From: Gammaproteobacteria bacterium
Lineage (GTDB): Bacteria; Pseudomonadota; Gammaproteobacteria; Francisellales; CACEW01
Length of the DNA: 5,585 nucleotides
Direction of reading: 5' to 3'
NCBI GenBank assembly: GCA_028282045.1
Contig: JANQIS010000009.1
Coordinates: 1 to 5,585 of the forward strand
This document shows positions 1 to 5,585 of this stretch, in pieces (within the stretch, counting starts at the first letter, position 1; every line of letters begins with the position of its first letter). Under the pieces are notes generated by a model that ran no database searches, was not told the origin of the DNA, and saw only the letters and a program-made list of their open reading frames with translations. The position numbers and the translations under genes were made by a program.

Positions 1-201
1 TGCTCATGGTATCGATGGTGCGCTCAACCAAGAGCTTGTGCTCATCATTTCTAACTGGAATAGCGGTGTTGTCAGTTGGAAAACGCAATGAGTAATCAAG
101 ATCAGGATACTCATTGCGTTTTCCAACTGACAACACCGCTATTCCAGTTAGAAATGATGAGCACAAGCTCTTGGTTGAGCGCACCATCGATACCATGAGC
201 A
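1..201. repeat. Perfect 94-bp inverted repeat with 13-nt loop at the window edge
   Basis: Bases 1-94 are the exact reverse complement of 108-201; I compared the arms base by base and found no mismatch. The loop is 95-107. The right arm is in frame with traF and continues into it, so it is the genuine copy. The left arm is a head-to-head duplicate of the same coding DNA. The repeat runs to the first base of the window, so its outer end is not visible. An identical arm pair cutting through a coding gene at a sequence end is what strand fold-back during amplification or library preparation, or an assembly error, produces. A covalently closed hairpin telomere is a less likely alternative, because it would truncate traF. 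Confidence 0.95.
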
Positions 202-560
202 AGCACTATGGGTTGATTTTTTTCTATCGGGGTAACTCATCGATTTGCCAGAAGTTTGTAAGCATCCTTGCACCCTTTGTGAAAGCGCGCCATTTTGCCA
301 TGATCTCGGTGACCACCGATCATCAGCCCATTATTGGCCTACCCAATCCACGCGACATTCCAATGAGTACGGTTAATCGCATTCTTGGCATTCAATCACG
401 CTACCTACCGGCATTATTTTTAGTGAATCTAAAAACCCATCAAATGAAGGCATTGAGCTATGGCTTTTTGTCCTTGTCTGATTTGAAAGAGCGCTTTTTA
501 GATGTACGCGATCACTTCGCCATTTACTCATATAACGGCATAGGAGAGAGAAGATCATGA
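96..560 (+). CDS. traF: TraF, conjugal pilus assembly thioredoxin-fold protein (5'-incomplete)
   Basis: This is the C-terminal thioredoxin-like half of TraF, a periplasmic protein needed for F-pilus assembly. The frame is open from 96, after a TAA at 93-95 that lies at the palindrome junction. Candidate starts at TTG 114 and ATG 195 have no convincing ribosome binding site, and family members are roughly 250 aa or longer, so about 100 or more N-terminal residues, including the signal peptide, are missing. Family marks, numbered from the TTG, are HYGLIFFYRG at 31-40, LPNP at 76-79, a cis-proline-type YLPALFLVN at 97-105 and YGFLSLSDL at 116-124. Where many relatives have CPYC, this one has SSIC (42-45): the first cysteine is serine, so it is probably not a dithiol oxidoreductase. 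F-plasmid TraF also lacks the CxxC pair. Its stop overlaps the trbB start (ATGA). I am confident of the family; the true start is outside the reliable sequence. Confidence 0.85.
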   Translation, partial: SRSGYSLRFPTDNTAIPVRNDEHKLLVERTIDTMSKHYGLIFFYRGNSSICQKFVSILAPFVKARHFAMISVTTDHQPIIGLPNPRDIPMSTVNRILGIQSRYLPALFLVNLKTHQMKALSYGFLSLSDLKERFLDVRDHFAIYSYNGIGERRS

Positions 561-1063
561 TGAAAGCAATCATCACAGTCATATTCATGGTGGTGTGCCT
601 GCAGGCCCAAGCCAACATCCCATCTTCCCAGATAGCGCATTTGCTTGGTACTAACAGGTCCCTGTCCAACGAGCAAGCACCGGCTCGAAGTATAGCACCG
701 ACACTTAAGATTCTCAAAAAAAACTATGAGTTTGTGGTGTTTTTTAAATCCACCTGCCCGCATTGTCATCGCTTTATCCCGATTTTAAAGGACTTTGCCA
801 CCTATTACGGTATTCATATTAGCGCCTATAGTGTTGATGGCCCTGATCTTGATGATTTACACGCTAAAAAGCTCACCTCGCAAGTGTTTTGGGACTATTA
901 CGTGCAGGGTCACTTCAGAGCTTCTGTGCCAGGGCTTTTTTTAAAGAACATTCACACTGACCAAGTCTATGCCGTGTTATTTGGTGAGGCAAAACCTGAG
1001 CAGCTCGCACGGCGCATGAGCGGGTTATTGGCGCACATTAAAAAAGCACAAGGAGGTCTCTAA
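557..1063 (+). CDS. trbB: TrbB-like periplasmic thiol-disulfide isomerase of F-type conjugation
   Basis: This is a 168-aa exported thioredoxin-fold protein. Residues 1-19 form a signal peptide (hydrophobic ITVIFMVVCL core, probable cleavage after AQA-19). The thioredoxin domain follows from about residue 50: FVVFFKSTCPHCHRF carries the active-site CPHC at 67-70, YSVDG is at 91-95, and SVPGLFL at 123-129 supplies the expected cis-proline loop. In the F plasmid, TrbB has disulfide isomerase activity and is thought to help fold cysteine-bearing Tra proteins such as TraH. TraH is encoded directly downstream here. The start is ATG 557, with AGGAG at 542-546 ten bases upstream, and it overlaps the traF stop. 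An adjacent ATG at 560 is possible but changes only one residue. An alternative label is a generic conjugal TraF/thioredoxin-like protein; length, signal peptide, CPHC and position favour TrbB. Confidence 0.87.
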   Translation: MMKAIITVIFMVVCLQAQANIPSSQIAHLLGTNRSLSNEQAPARSIAPTLKILKKNYEFVVFFKSTCPHCHRFIPILKDFATYYGIHISAYSVDGPDLDDLHAKKLTSQVFWDYYVQGHFRASVPGLFLKNIHTDQVYAVLFGEAKPEQLARRMSGLLAHIKKAQGGL

Positions 1064-2445
1064 TGCGAAGGCACTCTATTTTAAGATTCACTCTGGCGGC
1101 ACTACTGACATTGAGCACCAGTGCCACTATGGCCGACACCAACAGTGATTTGAATGGATTTTTTTCAAACTTAGGGTTTTCCAGTCACATTAACAATCCG
1201 GCAAGCTACAACACCCAAGCGGCTGGATATGTCACGATGGGATCGGTGTATGCCAGAAATACTGTGCGTGATATTCAGATCATGCACATTGATGTCCCTG
1301 GCTATCGCTCAGGCTGTGGCGGGATTGATTTAACCGCTGGGGGCTTTTCCTTTATCAAGGGGCCAGAGCTTGTCAAATTCATGCAAAACATCTTATCGGC
1401 AGGAGCAGGCTATGCATTGAACCTGGCTTTAGAGGTGGAATTACCCGAAGTTGCCCACGCCCTTCAGTACATGCACACGCTCGCCAACAAGATCAACTCA
1501 GGCAATTTCAATAGCTGTGAGATGGCAGAGGATTTGGTTGGTGGCCTGTGGCCAAAAAGTCGTGCAGCCAGTCAACAAGTCTGCCAGGACATTGGCACCC
1601 ACGATGGGGTGTTCTCTGATTGGGCTGCTGCGCGCCAGGGTTGTAGTACCGGCAGCGATTTTAACGGGCAAATGGACAAAGCCAAGAATGATCCTAAATA
1701 TAAATACCGTGTCTACAAAGATACCAACATCATTTGGGATCGAGTGGTCAAGCGCAATGATTTTCTCTCTAAAGACCAAAAATTGGGCGAGCTCTATATG
1801 AGCATCTCAGGCACGGTGGTGTTTGATAAAAAAAGTGCGGTGTGGGTCTACCCATCCAAAGTGGTTAATGCCAACTTTATTAAAGCCATGCTCTATGGCG
1901 GTAAAATCCCTACCTATGCCTGTAAGGATGCTAATAAATGTATTCAAGTTGGATCTTCCCCTGGCAGTTATCAAACCATCACCCCATCTGGGGCGTTGGT
2001 GCCACAAGTCAGAAAGTTACTTGCCGATATTTACAATCGCTTGCGCCATAACCAAAAGCTCACCGATCAGGAAGTGGGTCTCATACAATTAACTCAATCG
2101 CCTGTCTTTGCGGTGGTCTCATCTAATGCACAGATGAATATTGGCCTATCAGGCCTTGATTCATTCGCGCAGATGGTAGCAACCACGCTATTAAGTGATT
2201 ACTTAAATTCAGCACTCTCAGTCATTCAAGCCTCATTGTCAGGCACGCAGCTTGATAAAAATAATGTGCAAAGCCTGTTTGAATCCATCCAAAAGGCCCA
2301 CGATTTCGTGGATGAGTTCGATAGAAAGACTAGGGCACGCTATGAGCAAGCACTGCAAATTAACCAGGGTGTGCAACGCATGGTATCCCACGCCTTTAAA
2401 ACCTTATCACCTGTTTTACGACAGGCCGTAGAGGAGCAAGACTAA
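1063..2445 (+). CDS. traH: TraH, conjugal pilus assembly / mating-pair protein
   Basis: This 460-aa protein, close to the length of F TraH, is a periplasmic component of the F-type secretion channel needed for pilus assembly. Residues 1-24 look like a signal peptide (basic MRRH, hydrophobic core, cleavage after ATMA). The family core follows: AAGYVTMGSVYARN at 53-66, SGCGGIDL at 83-90, GGFSFI at 93-98, and NKINSGNFNSCEMAEDLVGG at 142-161. Six cysteines (C85, C152, C174, C194, C287, C293) all lie in the exported part, which fits disulfide bonding by the upstream TrbB. The C-terminal 70 or so residues are predicted helical with coiled-coil character (for example IQKAHDFVDEFDRKTRARYE). The start is ATG 1063 with an ideal AGGAGG at 1051-1056, six bases upstream. 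It overlaps the trbB stop by one base (TAATG), which implies translational coupling. No lesion is visible. Confidence 0.95.
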   Translation: MRRHSILRFTLAALLTLSTSATMADTNSDLNGFFSNLGFSSHINNPASYNTQAAGYVTMGSVYARNTVRDIQIMHIDVPGYRSGCGGIDLTAGGFSFIKGPELVKFMQNILSAGAGYALNLALEVELPEVAHALQYMHTLANKINSGNFNSCEMAEDLVGGLWPKSRAASQQVCQDIGTHDGVFSDWAAARQGCSTGSDFNGQMDKAKNDPKYKYRVYKDTNIIWDRVVKRNDFLSKDQKLGELYMSISGTVVFDKKSAVWVYPSKVVNANFIKAMLYGGKIPTYACKDANKCIQVGSSPGSYQTITPSGALVPQVRKLLADIYNRLRHNQKLTDQEVGLIQLTQSPVFAVVSSNAQMNIGLSGLDSFAQMVATTLLSDYLNSALSVIQASLSGTQLDKNNVQSLFESIQKAHDFVDEFDRKTRARYEQALQINQGVQRMVSHAFKTLSPVLRQAVEEQD

Positions 2446-3140
2446 TGTTAGAAATCTACACTCCAATGGCAGGAGGGCTAGCAGAAGAAGCCCTAAACTC
2501 ACTGGCATTATTAATTGGCACCAATACCTTCCACTCAGCGGTTAATATCGCCATGACGATGGGCGTCACCGCCATGGCCTATCAATATGTAATGGGCGCT
2601 AAAATAAAAAGTGTCATGAGCTTTTTAGTCATGAGCTTTGCAGTGACTTACATTCTATTGGGCATTAAATTTCCTGTGGCCATCATCGATATGCAACGCC
2701 CGATGGTCTCGCACGTGGTTGATGATGTACCGTTAGGCGTGGCCATGCCAGCGTCATTTGTAAGTCGCATCGGGAGAGCGATCTCCAAAACCTTCGATGA
2801 TGTCTTTCACATGCCAGATGAGATGTCCTATAACAAAACCGGCATGGTATTTGGCAATCGCATTATGCTTGCAGCAAGCGGAGCTAACTTTGGCACCAGC
2901 CCTGATCTAAGCGCTGATCTATCAGCCTATATGCGCCAGTGTATCTGGATTGGTAGGGTGCAGGTGGCTCGCAATCTTACTGTGACTGAAATTGTCAATT
3001 CTAAGAACCTGATGAGTCTTTTGTTTACTAATCCGGCGGTCAATTATCACGTCGTTTTACATGATATTGGCAATGTTGATTGCCCCACCGCTGCCAAGCA
3101 TCTTCTGGGTCAGTTAATAGCGGCTGCCAGAAAAGAGTAA
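2445..3140 (+). CDS. traG: TraG N-terminal fragment, ended by a premature stop
   Basis: These are the first 231 residues of TraG, an inner-membrane protein of F-type conjugation. In the F plasmid the N-terminal portion supports pilus assembly and the C-terminal portion mating-pair stabilisation. Two membrane helices are visible at about 30-50 and 54-74. They are followed by DDVPLGVAMPAS at 93-104, matching the family's VPLG(L/V)A segment, and by a probable periplasmic domain with C166 and C213. The start is ATG 2445, overlapping the traH stop as TAATG, with GAGGAG at 2431-2436 eight bases upstream. Translation ends at TAA 3138-3140, while the same frame stays open afterwards and encodes the rest of TraG. 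A 231-aa product would lack the central membrane bundle, so it is unlikely to do the full job. This is a broken traG unless the stop is a sequence error or is read through. Confidence 0.88.
   Translation: MLEIYTPMAGGLAEEALNSLALLIGTNTFHSAVNIAMTMGVTAMAYQYVMGAKIKSVMSFLVMSFAVTYILLGIKFPVAIIDMQRPMVSHVVDDVPLGVAMPASFVSRIGRAISKTFDDVFHMPDEMSYNKTGMVFGNRIMLAASGANFGTSPDLSADLSAYMRQCIWIGRVQVARNLTVTEIVNSKNLMSLLFTNPAVNYHVVLHDIGNVDCPTAAKHLLGQLIAAARKE
3138..3140 (+). other. In-frame TAA interrupting traG at codon 232
   Basis: The codons read GAG TAA GAT CGC CTT. The ATG at 2445 and the ATG at 3219 are in the same frame, and the 26 codons between the stop and 3219 (starting DRLADSFSGG, ending QQYL) are all sense. 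A single base change from CAA, GAA or AAA would explain the stop; there is no frameshift. Joined across it, TraG is 906 codons, near the 938 aa of F TraG. The +1 base after the stop is G. I see no known readthrough context or recoding structure, and UAA is normally the least leaky stop. Confidence 0.92.
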
Positions 3141-3218
3141 GATCGCCTTGCTGATAGTTTTAGTGGTGGCAATGCTGCCAATTTTGATTCTGCATTAACT
3201 CAGGCGCAGCAGTACTTA

Positions 3219-5165
3219 ATGAATATCTCACAAGGCGGGTCAAACCTTTTAGTCCAGAACATGATGATCAATAAGGCACGAAACTCTGTGCAAGATGCAA
3301 TGGAGTTTACCGGTAACGATGCCAACATAATGAATTACACCAATACACTGTCCATGAATCAGCTACGTATTACCGAGGCCAATACTTTCTGGATGGCAGG
3401 CTATCGTTTGCCTATGCTGGCTACCTGCCTTTGGATTATGTTGATGTGCCTATTTCCCATCATCATCTTGATGGGGTTTTTCCCAATATTTAAAAAAGCT
3501 TATACCGGCTTTCTCATTACCATGGTCTATGTGTGGACATGGCCGCCGATGTTCAGTGTGATTAATTTTTTCGTATCCTACTATGCCTCCACCAAGACGA
3601 CCATATTCGGCGATAAAGCCGGCGGCATTACGCTCTCTAATGCCCATGCCATTAATATGATTAACTCAGACATGGCGCTAACGGCAGGTGCGCTAGCTCT
3701 ATTGGTGCCGTTTCTTGCCAGAAGTGTAGCTACTGGCCTTGCCGGTGGGTTTGCGAGCCTGTCACAAATTGTCGGTGGTATGAGTCAGAGTATCTCCCAT
3801 GCTGTAGCAGGAGAAGTCTCTCACGGTAATGTTTCAGTGGGTCAATTCTCTGGCTGGAACGCTAACTACGATAATACCAATGCCCACAAGCATGATATTA
3901 ACACCACCGATTATCGTGGCTTATCCAGCAGTAATTTAGCTAACGGCACCATTATTACCCAAACCCCAAGCGGGGCATCGATTGTTAATACTAACCCTGC
4001 CATGTCACATCTGGCGGTGAGTGTGCAAGGTTCTCAAGCAGTGGTGAGCCAGCTAACGCAAAGCGCGCAAACAGCCGAGCATCGAGGCGACCAGCTACGC
4101 ACAGCGGCAGATCAGAGCTATAGCGCGGCAATGCGACAGAGCGATCAGTTTATGAATCAGTTAGGCAATGATTATCGTTTCGGTAGTGGACTCTCGCTCA
4201 CCGATAGCTACGGCATTAATGAAGACTATAAAAAAATGCATGATGCGATCCAGGGGTGGAATAAAGAACACAACACATCTGATCAGGTTTCATTTGACCA
4301 AATGGCTAATTATAGCGTTGGGTTAAAAGGGTTTGGAACTGGAGCTAGTGTTGGCGGTTCTGTTAAGCATGATTTTTCTATGTCAACGAACTATAGAGAC
4401 TTTCTTAAATCTGATTACGGCAAGACTTATAGTCAAGCATTCAATCATGCTGTCACCGCGGCAAAAGCTATTCACCAGGATGCTTCCACTACTCATCATT
4501 TGTCATCTGCTGAGCAATCAGCCGTTGATCTATCAAGAGCGCAAACGCTATCACAGCAGGCTAATACTGAATATTCCAAATCAGAGAATTACGCTCATGC
4601 AGCCAGTGTTGCCCAGAGTAATTCAAATAACATTCAAACTAACTTCGCCAATGAATTTCAATCATGGGCTGAGAACACTTATGGTAAGGAAGTGGCGGTA
4701 TCAACGCTCTCACAAACGCAAGGATCAGCCCTGCAAACACAAAAGCAATGGGCGAATGAATTCCTGGCAACTGGTGCGGGTAAGAGTTTCGTTGATAGCG
4801 AGACTAAACAATTCTTAGAAAGCGGACAGCAGGGTGCGAGTGCTCAAGCTTATCTCAAGCAGCAGCAAACTATGACACAGATGGGTACAAATGATGTCTC
4901 AAAGCAATACGCGACAGGGCAGGACCAAGTAGGTCAACAAAAGCAGGTTATGTCTCAATTAAATTCGAGGCAACAAGCAAAGATGGCACAGCAACTTCAA
5001 CAAGCATCGCATAGCGATCTGATGAAACAAAGTGCGGGCGTTGCCTCACAAGTGATCGATCAGTCACATCGCATTAAGCATGATGCAGATAATCCGCATG
5101 TTAAATATAAGCCTGACACTTTAAAGGGTACGTTATCCGAATATAAGAAGGTGGGGGAACTGTAA
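3219..5165 (+). CDS. traG: TraG C-terminal fragment (central membrane bundle and C-terminal domain)
   Basis: This is the remaining 648 residues of TraG, counted from the first ATG after the premature stop. The coding frame really extends back to 3141. Hydrophobic segments lie at about residues 65-88 (LATCLWIMLMCLFPIIILMG), 95-122 and 151-170. These match the central transmembrane bundle of TraG, with family-like WMAGYRLP before them. After residue 180 comes a long polar Ser/Gln/Asn/Ala-rich, mostly helical region. Its position corresponds to the F TraG C-terminal domain linked to mating-pair stabilisation and to TraS recognition in entry exclusion. The ATG at 3219 has no recognisable ribosome binding site and falls inside a conserved region, so it is probably not a native start. 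Expression would need reinitiation, readthrough or repair of the stop at 3138. The stop is TAA at 5163-5165. TraG identity is secure; independent expression of this fragment is doubtful. Confidence 0.85.
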   Translation: MNISQGGSNLLVQNMMINKARNSVQDAMEFTGNDANIMNYTNTLSMNQLRITEANTFWMAGYRLPMLATCLWIMLMCLFPIIILMGFFPIFKKAYTGFLITMVYVWTWPPMFSVINFFVSYYASTKTTIFGDKAGGITLSNAHAINMINSDMALTAGALALLVPFLARSVATGLAGGFASLSQIVGGMSQSISHAVAGEVSHGNVSVGQFSGWNANYDNTNAHKHDINTTDYRGLSSSNLANGTIITQTPSGASIVNTNPAMSHLAVSVQGSQAVVSQLTQSAQTAEHRGDQLRTAADQSYSAAMRQSDQFMNQLGNDYRFGSGLSLTDSYGINEDYKKMHDAIQGWNKEHNTSDQVSFDQMANYSVGLKGFGTGASVGGSVKHDFSMSTNYRDFLKSDYGKTYSQAFNHAVTAAKAIHQDASTTHHLSSAEQSAVDLSRAQTLSQQANTEYSKSENYAHAASVAQSNSNNIQTNFANEFQSWAENTYGKEVAVSTLSQTQGSALQTQKQWANEFLATGAGKSFVDSETKQFLESGQQGASAQAYLKQQQTMTQMGTNDVSKQYATGQDQVGQQKQVMSQLNSRQQAKMAQQLQQASHSDLMKQSAGVASQVIDQSHRIKHDADNPHVKYKPDTLKGTLSEYKKVGEL

Positions 5166-5205
5166 TATGAATTGCAAGTTAAACGAGGCAATTAAATGTT
5201 CACTA

Positions 5206-5562
5206 CTACATTTTATATGCTTCCCAATAGCTATCGTACAAAGGGTTTGCTGGATTAATCATTGGACTATCCTGATCATCTTGGCTGATATTAATGGAAT
5301 ATGGCTTTTTCGGTGGCTCTGTTGTGTTAATAAAACTATTCGCTGGGAGCTGCATTATCACTATAAAAAATACGATGGACACCACTGCTGCAATCAGCAA
5401 TGCGAGGAAGGATGTGCCAAACATGCCAAAACACGTGCCAAAAACAAGCAGTGTCAAAAAACTAGCGATGCAGCGCTTAGCATACTTAGCGTTTACCTGC
5501 TCTGTGCAAGCATTACCAGGGATTTGAGCAGTATCAACTGCCTGATTTTCAACATTACTCAT
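5206..5562 (-). CDS. Small two-helix inner-membrane protein, unknown family, convergent to traG
   Basis: I do not recognise this 118-aa protein. Residues 1-30 are polar and end in the basic stretch KYAKR. Residues 32-71 form a tight hairpin of two membrane helices split by a Gly-rich turn (CFGMFGT). Residues 72-118 are a polar tail with PPKKP and the acidic SQDDQDSP. By the positive-inside rule, both ends are probably cytoplasmic. ATG 5562 is chosen because GGGAGG (5572-5577 on the - strand) sits nine bases before it; an upstream in-frame TTG at 5571 abuts that site. The gene converges on traG with 40 bp between stops. Small inner-membrane proteins beside traG in F-type elements (TraS of F, Eex of SXT/R391) give entry exclusion, so that role is possible. 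It is inference from position and topology only, and those genes are not known to me to be convergent. Confidence 0.72.
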   Translation of the reverse strand: MSNVENQAVDTAQIPGNACTEQVNAKYAKRCIASFLTLLVFGTCFGMFGTSFLALLIAAVVSIVFFIVIMQLPANSFINTTEPPKKPYSINISQDDQDSPMINPANPLYDSYWEAYKM

Positions 5563-5571
5563 GATGCGCAA

Positions 5572-5577
5572 CCTCCC
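5572..5577 (-). promoter_or_regulatory. Shine-Dalgarno site for the convergent membrane-protein gene
   Basis: The - strand reads GGGAGG nine bases before ATG 5562. It is a strong match to the 16S rRNA 3' end, it decides the start codon, and it is the best evidence that this strand is the coding one. The promoter would lie beyond the window. Confidence 0.7.
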
Positions 5578-5585
5578 AATGGACG

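Noticed and set aside
373..769. Two - strand open frames opposite the traF/trbB junction.
   Set aside because: They lie antisense to two well-recognised genes, have Cys- and Arg-rich unprotein-like composition, and overlap each other.
1451..2092. Open frames on both strands inside traH.
   Set aside because: TraH is unambiguous across the whole span, and these frames are out of register with it and lack family features.
3219..3221. ATG 3219 as a native start of a separate downstream gene.
   Set aside because: There is no Shine-Dalgarno sequence upstream, and the 26 codons before it continue TraG in the same frame, so it is simply the first methionine after the stop.
4333..4818. A 161-codon open frame on the + strand inside traG.
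   Set aside because: It lies wholly within the TraG coding frame, its product resembles no protein I recognise, and it has no ribosome binding site, so it is a shadow of traG.
5170..5193. Possible terminator between traG and the convergent gene: AATTGC at 5170-5175 pairs with GCAATT at 5188-5193.
   Set aside because: The stem is only six pairs, AT-rich, with a 12-nt loop and no T-run on either strand. It is too weak to call as a terminator.
5563..5571. Alternative TTG start at 5571 for the - strand membrane protein.
   Set aside because: It abuts the GGGAGG site with no spacer; the ATG at 5562 is correctly spaced from that site.

Overview
This window holds the distal end of an F-type (Tra/Trb) conjugative type IV secretion operon on the + strand, in the order traF (5'-incomplete), trbB, traH, traG. 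A small membrane-protein gene follows on the - strand. The proteins belong to the mating-pair-formation class of the F plasmid, which is found on conjugative plasmids and integrative elements mostly of Proteobacteria. The GC content looks to be in the mid-40s percent, and the streamlined traF-trbB-traH-traG order suggests a gammaproteobacterial plasmid, ICE or genomic island. The sequence alone does not name a host, or say whether the element is a plasmid or integrated.

Layout: 1-201 is a perfect 94-bp inverted repeat around a 13-nt loop. Its right arm is the beginning of the visible part of traF, and its left arm is the same DNA reversed. This looks like a fold-back artefact at a contig end, so the real 5' part of traF is missing. 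From 96 to 5165 the tra genes are packed without gaps: traF/trbB overlap by ATGA, while trbB/traH and traH/traG overlap by TAATG, each start with a Shine-Dalgarno sequence inside the preceding gene. This indicates one transcript with translational coupling. traG is interrupted at codon 232 by a TAA. The reading frame is otherwise unbroken on both sides, and read through that codon the protein would be 906 aa, a normal TraG length. From 5206 to 5562 lies a convergent gene for a 118-aa two-helix membrane protein.

How they work together (family knowledge): TraF and TrbB are periplasmic thioredoxin-fold proteins. TraF assists pilus assembly and TrbB handles disulfide exchange. TraH is a cysteine-containing periplasmic component of pilus assembly. 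TraG is an inner-membrane protein whose N-terminal part supports pilus assembly and whose C-terminal part acts in mating-pair stabilisation and entry exclusion. The points most worth checking are the single in-frame stop in traG, the terminal palindrome, and whether the small membrane protein next to traG is an entry-exclusion factor.
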